Shown here piece by piece: positions 33,925-41,582 of a stretch of 64,000 bases of DNA; the stretch's first letter is position 1, and the number at the start of each line of letters is the position of its first letter. The notes below the pieces were generated by a model that saw only the letters and a list, made by a program, of their open reading frames with translations, ran no database searches and was not told the origin of the DNA. The translations under genes were made by a program, and so were the position numbers. This stretch comes from Aphodosoma sp045126975 (GTDB taxonomy: Bacteria > Bacteroidota > Bacteroidia > Bacteroidales > Paludibacteraceae): NCBI GenBank assembly GCA_045126975.1, contig JBGVPL010000029.1, positions 11,312-75,311 on the forward strand, written 5' to 3'.

Positions 33925-36027
33925 CTATCTTCGCCACAAAACCACACGTCCGCCAATCTCTTTCATCAACGCCTTTTTCTGTTCTATAATTGCTTGCTTT
34001 TGTCGCATAAAATCCATGATTTCATCAAATTTTCCCGACTCCTGAGCCTGTCTGATTTTTCGGTCTATTTCATGCTCTCGGTGCAAAATTATCGCTGATT
34101 TATATTCATGAATTACGGTGTTCACCTCTCGCGCTAGATTCTCTTTTCGTTGTGTTTCTAACTTCACTTGATGCTCCCGTTTTGCCTTCTCATTCGTAGG
34201 GTCGCCTGTATATTCATCCTGTTTTGTATGTATTTTCGACAACGTATATTTGTCGGTCAACAACTCTGCCGCTTTTGCCGAAATATTAGGATCAATATGA
34301 TTGGTAAAATATTTTGCTGTACTCACCCCTGCTTCAATTCCCCGCATCTCGTCTAACATCCGCTGATGCAATGGGTTATGAAATATATTGCCATCTTCTC
34401 TTGCAAGTTCCGCCAAAGATTCCAAAATAAATCCACCCACCGTCTGCAACGTACCATCTTTCAAAACAAACAAATACTCACCCCCATATCGCACTAAATA
34501 ATGCAAAATATTCATCTCCTCCTTCAAAAATTGAGAATTGAGAGTTGAGAATTGAGAATTAGTTGAGAGTTGAGCCCCCCCTTCCCCTTCGGGTACTCCA
34601 CTTAAAGCAGATGAAGTAACGCCCTCTTGTCTATATGCTGGATTAGTGTCGTGCTTCTCCTCTGTCGCATAACTCTGCGGAGTATAGTCGCCATTCGATT
34701 TTCTCACCAACTCTTTTTCGCGTCTTGCACGCAAAATCTTCTGTATTTCGGCAAGCACCACCTTTTCATCTATCTCCAACTGAATAGCACACTCTTTAGC
34801 ATACACCGAGCGCACAATATTGTCAGGTATCAACGAAATCGAGTGCACCACATCTTGTATCAAACCTGCTCGTTTTATAGGGTCATTGCCTATCTCGTTC
34901 AACAACAACTGTATCTTAAATCGAATGAAATCCACCTGATTTTTATCGATGAAATCGATGAAATCTGACGCATTGTTGTTTTGTGCATACGAATCTGGGT
35001 CCTCGCCATCAGGCAATAAAACCACCTTCACATTCATACCCTCTTCAAGCAACAAATCTATACCACGAATCGAAGCCTTTATACCTGCCGCATCACCATC
35101 ATAAAGCACAGTAATATTCGGCGTAAAACGATGAATCAATCGAATTTGTCCAGGCGTGAGCGACGTACCCGACGATGCCACCACATTCGTAATCCCTGCT
35201 TGGTGCATACTGATAACATCGGTATAACCCTCCACCAAAAAACATCTATCTTGCTTAACTATCGACTGTTTTGCAAAATAAATACCGTATAATTCGTTAC
35301 TTTTGTGATATATCTCGCTCTCTGGCGAATTGACATATTTGGCGGTTTTATCGTCTTTTTTCAACACACGACCACCGAATGCCACCACCTTGCCCGACAA
35401 CGTATGCACAGGAAATATCACACGACCACGAAATCTATCATACCAAGTGCCATTATCACGACGACTACCCAACCCACATTTCTCGATGAAATCGGCCTTA
35501 TAGCCCGCATTCAACGCCGTCATAGTCATCGCATCCGACTTATCAAGACAATAACCTAAACCGAATTTTGCTATGGTTTCATCGGTAAATCCACGTGAAC
35601 GAAAATACGACAATCCTATAGCCCGACCATCATCAGTATTATTCATCTGTTGCGTAAAATACGACTGCGCCCATGTGTTCAACGCAAACATCGCCTCTCT
35701 ATCCGACTGCGACTGCTGCTCTTCTGGCGTCAACTCTTTTTCTACAACCTCAATATGATATTTTATAGCTAAATATTTCAACGCACTTACATAATCCAAC
35801 TGCTCGTGCTCCATAATAAAATGCACAGGACCACCACCTTTACCGCAACCAAAACACTTAAAAATACCTTTTGCTGGCGAAACAGTAAACGAACCCGTCT
35901 TTTCATCATGAAACGGACACAAACCAATATAATTCACCCCACGTTTTCGTAAAGTAACAAAATCGCTTACAACATCAACGATTTGTGCTGCATCCAATAT
36001 CTTATCTACCGTCTGTTTATCAATCAT
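33925..36027 (-). CDS. dnaG: DNA primase with a repeat-derived linker
   Basis: Synthesises RNA primers at the replication fork. The 700 residues begin with a CHC2 zinc finger (Cys37, His40, Cys58, Cys61 in LCPFHDEK and FKCFGCGKGG), then the catalytic core and TOPRIM domain (FLVEGYTDVISMHQAG near residue 262, VLYDGDAAG), and a C-terminal helicase-interaction region. Between core and C-terminal domain, about residues 468-499, lies an odd segment. SGVPEGEGGAQLS is encoded by a GC-rich stretch with a run of seven C's, and STNSQFSTLNSQF by the CAACTCT heptads found in spacers. The frame is intact. The linker is probably flexible and tolerant. Confidence 0.94.
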   Translation of the reverse strand: MIDKQTVDKILDAAQIVDVVSDFVTLRKRGVNYIGLCPFHDEKTGSFTVSPAKGIFKCFGCGKGGGPVHFIMEHEQLDYVSALKYLAIKYHIEVVEKELTPEEQQSQSDREAMFALNTWAQSYFTQQMNNTDDGRAIGLSYFRSRGFTDETIAKFGLGYCLDKSDAMTMTALNAGYKADFIEKCGLGSRRDNGTWYDRFRGRVIFPVHTLSGKVVAFGGRVLKKDDKTAKYVNSPESEIYHKSNELYGIYFAKQSIVKQDRCFLVEGYTDVISMHQAGITNVVASSGTSLTPGQIRLIHRFTPNITVLYDGDAAGIKASIRGIDLLLEEGMNVKVVLLPDGEDPDSYAQNNNASDFIDFIDKNQVDFIRFKIQLLLNEIGNDPIKRAGLIQDVVHSISLIPDNIVRSVYAKECAIQLEIDEKVVLAEIQKILRARREKELVRKSNGDYTPQSYATEEKHDTNPAYRQEGVTSSALSGVPEGEGGAQLSTNSQFSTLNSQFLKEEMNILHYLVRYGGEYLFVLKDGTLQTVGGFILESLAELAREDGNIFHNPLHQRMLDEMRGIEAGVSTAKYFTNHIDPNISAKAAELLTDKYTLSKIHTKQDEYTGDPTNEKAKREHQVKLETQRKENLAREVNTVIHEYKSAIILHREHEIDRKIRQAQESGKFDEIMDFMRQKQAIIEQKKALMKEIGGRVVLWRR
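34528..34605 (-). repeat. Spacer-type repeat inside dnaG
   Basis: Heptads AACTCTC/AATTCTC (34528-34574) plus an adjoining C-run and GGGTACTCC segment (34575-34605) lie in the coding region. They are translated in the stop-free orientation. Confidence 0.8.
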
Positions 36028-36029
36028 AT

Positions 36030-36062
36030 TTTCAACGAGTAACGAGTAATGAGTGATGAGTA
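36030..36062 (-). repeat. Heptad leader block, CTCGTTA/CTCATTA type, before dnaG
   Basis: Four to five words on the minus strand precede the dnaG ATG, related to the CTCGCTA word before rsfS, trmB, SusD and SusC. Confidence 0.7.
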
Positions 36063-36125
36063 ATAAACCCCTTAGTTAACCTATTTTTACATCCAACTTT
36101 TCAAACTACGAAATTACAAATTATA

Positions 36126-36156
36126 TTTGAATTCTCAAAACTTTTTAGTAACTTTG
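36126..36156 (+). promoter_or_regulatory. Bacteroides-type promoter for the cyclo-ligase gene
   Basis: TTTG (36126-36129), 19-base spacer and TAACTTTG (36149-36156), exact matches. The transcribed leader of about 110 bases contains the inverted heptad pair described next. Confidence 0.8.
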
Positions 36157-36164
36157 CAAACTAA

Positions 36165-36262
36165 AAAAGTAAAAAGTAGAAAGTCGTAAGTAGCAAGAAC
36201 CTATCGACACTTAACATAACACACAAAAACATTCTTCCTACTTTCTACTTATTACTTACTAC
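36165..36262 (+). repeat. Inverted heptad pair in the cyclo-ligase leader
   Basis: AAGTAGA/AAGTCGT words (36165-36195) and the complementary CTACTTT/CTACTTA words (36236-36262) can pair across a 40-base loop, ending about 11 bases before the ATG. Confidence 0.75.
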
Positions 36263-36272
36263 CATATTATTT

Positions 36273-36803
36273 ATGAAACAAGAAATACGCAAAGCCATCC
36301 GTGCCGAAAAAAAACGCATTGGCAAAGAGGAGTTACTACAAATGTCATTGCCTGTAACAGAAAAAATTGAGGCAAACGAACACTATCTTAATGCCAATAT
36401 CGTTATGCTCTATCATCCTCTATGGGATGAGGTCGATGTGCGCCCACTATTCGACCGAGCCCTTGCGGCAGGCAAACGCGTAATACTTCCTACCGTCAAA
36501 GGCGACGACATCATTCCAGTCGAAATAACCACTGATACAGAATGGGTTGTTGGCGACTTCGACATTCTCGAACCTGTTGCTGAGCCATACAATGGCTCTA
36601 TCGACTTAGTGATAGTTCCAGGCGTAGCGTTCGACAACAATCGCAACCGATTAGGTAGAGGCAAAGGCTATTACGACCGTTTCCTCGTAAAACACCCTAA
36701 TGCTTACCGACTTGGCGTATGTTTCAAATTCCAAATCGTGCCTGAAGTTCCAACCGAACCATTCGACTTCCCTATGGACGAAGTCATTGTAATTCAGAAT
36801 TGA
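36273..36803 (+). CDS. ygfA: 5-formyltetrahydrofolate cyclo-ligase
   Basis: Returns 5-formyl-THF to the folate pool as 5,10-methenyl-THF using ATP. The 176 residues have the N-terminal KQEIRKAIRAEKKRIG, a substrate region VMLYHPLWDEVDVRPLF, and the family signature VPGVAFDNNRNRLGRGKGYYDRFL. The last codon and the TGA stop are read from AATTGA heptads that continue in the trailer. It has its own promoter and an unusual repeat-built leader. Confidence 0.94.
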   Translation: MKQEIRKAIRAEKKRIGKEELLQMSLPVTEKIEANEHYLNANIVMLYHPLWDEVDVRPLFDRALAAGKRVILPTVKGDDIIPVEITTDTEWVVGDFDILEPVAEPYNGSIDLVIVPGVAFDNNRNRLGRGKGYYDRFLVKHPNAYRLGVCFKFQIVPEVPTEPFDFPMDEVIVIQN

Positions 36804-36828
36804 AAATTGAGAATTGAAAGTTAAAAAA
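36796..36828 (+). repeat. Heptad trailer block, GAATTGA type, at the cyclo-ligase stop
   Basis: Words GAATTGA, AAATTGA, GAATTGA, AAGTTAA start in the last codons and supply the stop. Confidence 0.7.
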
Positions 36829-36875
36829 ATCCAACATAAACAATATATCCCATATTTTGCCGTTATACAATCACT

Positions 36876-37913
36876 ATGATTAAACGACTATTACACATAT
36901 TTACCTTTTTATTATTTGTCACATCAATTAGTGCACAAGCTGGCACAGGAATTTTCCAATTCTTAAGTCTGCCAACAGGGGCACGCCAAGCTGCATTTGG
37001 TAGTACAAATATCGCTCTTTACGATAACGACCTCAACTTTGCATTTGCCAACCCAGCCCTGCTTTCAGAAAAAACACACAACTTTCTTGGTCTCAACTAC
37101 ACCAATATGTTCAACGACGTGAACATCGGCTCTGCCATATATGGTCGCAATTTTAGCGACAAAGATTTCATGGCATTTGGTGTACATTATGTCGATTATG
37201 GCACTTTCATCGAAACTAACGAATCTAACCAAGAACTCGGCACATTTACAGCCAAAGACATTGCCATAACAGCTATGTACTGTCGCTGGTTATCACCTCG
37301 TTGGACTATAGGTATTACTATGAAACCAATATTTTCGTTCTACGAACGCTATTTCTCATCTGGTCTTGGTTTCGACTTAGGTTTCTCATACCACAACGAA
37401 AAAGCTCTCTTCTCAGCAGGTCTTGTTCTTCGCAATGTTGGTTTCCAATTTAATGGCTACAATAGCCTCGATCCAAGCAAAAAACAAGAACTATTACCTA
37501 TTGATTTACAAATTGGTATATCACAAAAACTGCCTAAAGCCCCACTCCGTTTCCATTTAACATTACACAACATGCAAACATGGGATTTAAGTTACGGATT
37601 AAACAATAATGTTACCGACAAAATGAACGGTAAAACTAAAGCTGCTATCGGCGCAGATATGTTTTTCCGCCACACTATATGGGCAGTGGAAATACTTCCT
37701 CATAAAAACTTCTATATTGTAGCATCATACAACCACCGTCGCCAAATGGAAATGGCTATTAAAGACAAACGCTCAATAGCAGGCTTCGCATTCGGTGCTG
37801 GTATCCATGCCTATAAATTCAATGTAGGATTCTCAATTGTACCTTATCAAGCAGGTAGTCTTGGATATAACGTAACATTCTCAACTAACCTCTCCGACTT
37901 TGGAATAAAATAA
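36876..37913 (+). CDS. porQ: Type IX secretion system protein PorQ
   Basis: A 345-residue outer-membrane beta-barrel protein of the PorV/PorQ kind with signal peptide MIKRLLHIFTFLLFVTSISAQ. FLSLPTGARQAAFGSTNIAL is the conserved N-terminal block, and strands such as FAFGAGIHAYKFNVGFSIVP close the barrel. In Porphyromonas, PorQ works with PorZ and PorU in the attachment complex that processes T9SS cargo. This agrees with the six cargo-like proteins encoded from 38808 on. The neighbouring cmk is a conserved partner in order. Confidence 0.88.
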   Translation: MIKRLLHIFTFLLFVTSISAQAGTGIFQFLSLPTGARQAAFGSTNIALYDNDLNFAFANPALLSEKTHNFLGLNYTNMFNDVNIGSAIYGRNFSDKDFMAFGVHYVDYGTFIETNESNQELGTFTAKDIAITAMYCRWLSPRWTIGITMKPIFSFYERYFSSGLGFDLGFSYHNEKALFSAGLVLRNVGFQFNGYNSLDPSKKQELLPIDLQIGISQKLPKAPLRFHLTLHNMQTWDLSYGLNNNVTDKMNGKTKAAIGADMFFRHTIWAVEILPHKNFYIVASYNHRRQMEMAIKDKRSIAGFAFGAGIHAYKFNVGFSIVPYQAGSLGYNVTFSTNLSDFGIK

Positions 37914-37930
37914 AAACACCCACTAAATCG

Positions 37931-38003
37931 AAGACAGAATAACATAAGAACATTATTTAATAAACATACTATTTTATTTATGTTATTTCTGTTCTTATGT
38001 CTT
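37931..38003 (+). repeat. Word-built inverted repeat in the cmk leader
   Basis: AAGACAGAATAACATAAGAAC words, an A/T loop, then TTATTTCTGTTCTTATGTCT before the cmk ATG. Core arms ACATAAGAAC and GTTCTTATGT are exact complements. The ddl leader at 16446-16497 uses nearly the same words. Confidence 0.7.
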
Positions 38004-38011
38004 TTTATATT

Positions 38012-38695
38012 ATGAAACGAATAGTAGTAGCAATTGACGGTTTTTCGTCATGTGGCAAAAGCACAATGGCAAAAGCATTGGCAAAATATGCAGGTTATAC
38101 ATACGTAGATACAGGCGCAATGTATCGCGCAGTAGCTCTTTATGCTATCGACCACAACCTTATTGATACAGAAAATATCAAAGAAACAGAACTTAAACAA
38201 GCTTTAAGCAACATCAAAATATCATTCACAACAGTAGATGGCGTACAACACACAGTATTGAATGGAGTAGATGTAGAATCACGCATCCGCACTCTCGAAG
38301 TTGCCAACGGAGCAAGTCGTGTATCGGCTATCGGCTTCGTGCGTCGCGCTTTAGTTGCCCTCCAACAAGAGATGGGCAAAGAAGGTGGCGTAGTAATGGA
38401 TGGTCGCGATATAGCCACTGTGGTATTCCCTGATGCCGAACTAAAAGTATTTGTAACTGCAACAGCTGAAGTGCGCGCACAACGTCGCTACGACGAACTC
38501 AAAGCCAAAGGCGAAGAACAACCATACGCCGATGTATTGGCAAATGTGCAAGAGCGTGACTACCGTGACACTCACCGTGCCGAATCACCTCTCCGCCAAG
38601 CCGACGATGCCCGCCTCCTCGACAACTCCGACATGACCCGAGAAGAACAATTCGAAATCCTCAAATCTTGGTTTAATAGCACTATAACAGAATAA
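38012..38695 (+). CDS. cmk: Cytidylate kinase
   Basis: Phosphorylates CMP and dCMP. The 227 residues begin MKRIVVAIDGFSSCGKSTMA with P-loop GFSSCGKST (10-18), then GYTYVDTGAMYRAVAL (NMP-binding), VVMDGRDIATVVFPDAELKVF and the DSR-like block RDYRDTHRAESPLRQADDA. An ATG 15 bases upstream is in frame but lies in the repeat arm, so 38012 is chosen. A perfect terminator follows. Confidence 0.96.
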   Translation: MKRIVVAIDGFSSCGKSTMAKALAKYAGYTYVDTGAMYRAVALYAIDHNLIDTENIKETELKQALSNIKISFTTVDGVQHTVLNGVDVESRIRTLEVANGASRVSAIGFVRRALVALQQEMGKEGGVVMDGRDIATVVFPDAELKVFVTATAEVRAQRRYDELKAKGEEQPYADVLANVQERDYRDTHRAESPLRQADDARLLDNSDMTREEQFEILKSWFNSTITE

Positions 38696-38705
38696 AATAT
38701 AACAT

Positions 38706-38752
38706 AAAAGAAAAGGCTGCATCAAAATAATTTTGATGCAGCCTTTTCTTTT
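38706..38752. terminator. Perfect bidirectional terminator after cmk
   Basis: A 47-base perfect palindrome with arms AAAAGAAAAGGCTGCATCAAAA and its complement, ending in T-rich runs on both strands, between cmk (+) and the BspA-like gene (-). Confidence 0.93.
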
Positions 38753-38776
38753 AAGAGACACAATATATTGCTAAAA

Positions 38777-38800
38777 AGAGACGCAATGTATTGCGTCTCT
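38777..38800. repeat. GAGACGCAAT palindrome, copy 1
   Basis: Arms GAGACGCAAT and ATTGCGTCTC around a 2-base centre. Other copies at 41552, 55354-55424 (three in tandem) and 60171. Confidence 0.85.
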
Positions 38801-38807
38801 ACTATTA

Positions 38808-41423
38808 TTACAATGCTATTTTTTGTGTTTTATCACCAGCAACGATAATATATATACCTTTAGCCAAATTGAGAGAAGAATTATTACCTCTATAAATCAA
38901 ATGACCAGAGATATCATATACTTTATAATCATCAACTACACCATCGACATACAACTGACCATCGATAGCATAAATATTAGCATCAGACGAAGCAGGAGCA
39001 CTTGCTGAACCTCCAATAGGCATAATATTCACAAATTTACCCCATGATTTATGAGCTTTATAAGCATCAATACTTTCTGCAGGAACTTTCAAAATACAAA
39101 CTTGTGTATTCACTGTAAAGAAATCATATTGTTCTGCAGGCACTGTATCCATCACAACCTCACCAGTCTCTTCATTTTCATTTTCCACAACATCATACAA
39201 ACCATCAATACCATAAACAAGTGGAGGATTTTGTGCAAAACAAGTAATTGTATCTAATTTTGTATTAGTAAACACATTGTAACAAAGCGATTCCAAATTC
39301 TCTCCAAGTTCAACAGAAAGCATATTAGAGCAATTATGGAATGTAAAAGGATTAAGTGTTGTAATACCAGCAGGCACATCAATAGATTTCAAAGCAAAAC
39401 AATTATAAAACGCTTGCTCACCAATTTCAGAAAGAGTTTCTGGTAATTCCAATGCCTCCAAAGAAGAGCAATAAGAGAAAGCAAAACGGCCCACTTTAGT
39501 AGCATCTTTAGGTAATTGCATAGAGGTAAGATTCAAACAGTTCATAAATGCATAATCAGCAATTTGCATACTGCCACCAGCCGCCATAGTTACCGATTTC
39601 AAATCAACACAATCAATAAATGCTCTTGTACCGATAGTTTTAACAGAACCAGGCAAAGTTACATTAGCAACTTTAGTATCAGCGCACAAATAAGCAGGCA
39701 CGTTTTCAACTTTATTACCAAAAGTAATAGAAGTCATATTGTCAAAAGGAATTGCATTGAAATCTTCACAATTCACCGCATTCCAAACCACATCATTCAA
39801 TTTTTCAGAACCAACAAATGCTTTTTCGCCAATGAAAGTAACACTTTCAGGAATAGTCAAAGAAACATAAGAAGTATGTTGGTCAAATGCATTGTTATAA
39901 ATAGTAACAGTACCATCTTTCACAACCATTTTCTCGCCTTCAGGCATAGTGCCTTTGTATGAATACAATTTATTGTCAACATAGATATAACCATCTTTTT
40001 GGTTAGCAAACCAAAGAGTTTCATGAAGAGCTTTTTCTTTGATATATCTAACAGAATGTGGCACTTTCAAAGTTGCCAATTTGTTACAACCATCAAATGC
40101 TCCTGCTTCAATAGTTTCAGTGCCTTCAGGAATTTCAACAGCAGTTACACCTGTAGGGCAGTTAACCAATGCAGACGGAACACCATCTACCAAAGCATAC
40201 AAAACACCTTCGATATTTGAAAAATTAACATTCTCAGTTGCCACTTCAAAGGCAAGCAATGATTTACAACCAACGAAAGCTTTCTCACCAATAGTTGCCA
40301 CTTTAGCCGGAATTGTAATAAATTTCAAGTTTTCTTGTCCATAGCACAAATATGCAGGAATATTAACTACATCTTTACCAAAAGAGATAGTATCCAACAT
40401 AGGGAATGGAGACGCTTCAGCAAAATCGTCACACTTTTCTGCTTCCCACACAACTTCTTTCAAACTATCACAATTTGCAAAAGCATCTTCTCCAATAGAG
40501 AAAGGTTCTCCTTTTTTAGCGGCAATTTTAACAGAAGTTATTATCGAACCTTGACACAAACGAGCTGGAATTCGTTCTACCCAAGTTCCATTAAAAATAA
40601 TTTTCTCCAAATTTTCGAAAGGAGCAACATCAAAGTCAGCACAAGATTTTGCATCCCATTTTACCTCTTTAAGATTTTCACAACCTTTAAAGGCATTTGC
40701 CCCAATTGCACTAATATTGTTATTTATAGTAATAGTTTCAATACCAAGACCAGCACACAAATAAGCAGGAACTACACAATCTGTATTTGATTTATTATTT
40801 TTAGCCCAAAAAGAGAATTTTTCCACATCACCAAATGGAGTCTCTGTAAAATCAAGACACATAGGCACTGACCATTGTACCGATTCTGCACTTTTAAACT
40901 TAAGAGAATTTGCTCCCAATGCCAAAGAGTCGGTTTTAGTTGTTTCTAAAACAACTGATTCCAATTCAAGATCACGCAACAAATTGGCTGGAATATATTT
41001 AACCTTATCAAACTCCACATCTTTGAGTGCTGTCAATCCAAGAAATGGAGACTCCTCAAAATCACCACAACGAGTTGCTTTCCAAACTATAGTAGCCAAC
41101 TTATCACAACCAACGAAAATATCCTTACCCAAAGAGACTACATTAGAACCTATAGTTACTTTCTTAACACCTCCACAATTAGCAAAGGTACTATCTGCAA
41201 TTCCAACTACAGTATAAGTATCTTCTCCAATTTTAATTGTTGCAGGAATAGTTACATTATCCTTATAACCCGCCCCATCTTCAACATTACCATCGTGAGT
41301 AACAATTGCAGTTAAAGAAGAATCAATCAAATTGTAATAAACTTTGTTAATCAAAGTGTCAGGAGTTGCCATAATAGCCATACTACTAATGAAAGCAACA
41401 ACTACAAGTAATAATTTTTTCAT
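38808..41423 (-). CDS. BspA-like leucine-rich-repeat surface protein with T9SS sorting domain
   Basis: An 871-residue secreted protein with signal peptide (MKKLLLVVVAFISSMAIMA). Residues 60-760 hold about twenty LRR_5/BspA repeats (VGIADSTFANCGGVKKVTIG, IGEKAFVGCKSLLAFEV, VGRFAFSYCSSLEALELP). The end is a T9SS type A sorting domain (VYDISGHLIYRGNNSS, LAKGIYIIVAGDKTQKIAL). BspA proteins bind host matrix or other cells. It is the last gene of the long minus-strand region and has its own promoter, so it need not belong to the cluster upstream. Confidence 0.9.
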   Translation of the reverse strand: MKKLLLVVVAFISSMAIMATPDTLINKVYYNLIDSSLTAIVTHDGNVEDGAGYKDNVTIPATIKIGEDTYTVVGIADSTFANCGGVKKVTIGSNVVSLGKDIFVGCDKLATIVWKATRCGDFEESPFLGLTALKDVEFDKVKYIPANLLRDLELESVVLETTKTDSLALGANSLKFKSAESVQWSVPMCLDFTETPFGDVEKFSFWAKNNKSNTDCVVPAYLCAGLGIETITINNNISAIGANAFKGCENLKEVKWDAKSCADFDVAPFENLEKIIFNGTWVERIPARLCQGSIITSVKIAAKKGEPFSIGEDAFANCDSLKEVVWEAEKCDDFAEASPFPMLDTISFGKDVVNIPAYLCYGQENLKFITIPAKVATIGEKAFVGCKSLLAFEVATENVNFSNIEGVLYALVDGVPSALVNCPTGVTAVEIPEGTETIEAGAFDGCNKLATLKVPHSVRYIKEKALHETLWFANQKDGYIYVDNKLYSYKGTMPEGEKMVVKDGTVTIYNNAFDQHTSYVSLTIPESVTFIGEKAFVGSEKLNDVVWNAVNCEDFNAIPFDNMTSITFGNKVENVPAYLCADTKVANVTLPGSVKTIGTRAFIDCVDLKSVTMAAGGSMQIADYAFMNCLNLTSMQLPKDATKVGRFAFSYCSSLEALELPETLSEIGEQAFYNCFALKSIDVPAGITTLNPFTFHNCSNMLSVELGENLESLCYNVFTNTKLDTITCFAQNPPLVYGIDGLYDVVENENEETGEVVMDTVPAEQYDFFTVNTQVCILKVPAESIDAYKAHKSWGKFVNIMPIGGSASAPASSDANIYAIDGQLYVDGVVDDYKVYDISGHLIYRGNNSSLNLAKGIYIIVAGDKTQKIAL

Positions 41424-41493
41424 AATAAATATACTTTATTCTTATTTTTTATACTTTCACAAAAGGATACTACACCCCATAATATATCAAATG

Positions 41494-41524
41494 CAAAGGT
41501 AATATTTTTTTCACAATCAACAAA
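41494..41524 (-). promoter_or_regulatory. Bacteroides-type promoter for the BspA-like gene
   Basis: On the minus strand TTTG (41521-41524), 19-base spacer and TACCTTTG (41494-41501), exact matches, about 70 bases before the start codon. Confidence 0.8.
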
Positions 41525-41551
41525 ATATATTTATATATTTTTTATAAAAAA

Positions 41552-41579
41552 GTAGAGACGCAATATTTTGCGTCTCTAC
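41552..41579. repeat. GAGACGCAA palindrome, copy 2
   Basis: Arms GTAGAGACGCAA and TTGCGTCTCTAC (12 perfect pairs) around TATT, 3 bases after the amidase stop. It could also act as a terminator stem. Confidence 0.88.
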
Positions 41580-41582
41580 TGA

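Noticed and set aside
34575..34590. Phase variation of dnaG through the seven-C run
   Set aside because: Primase is essential, so on/off switching would be lethal; kept only as a slippage-prone oddity.
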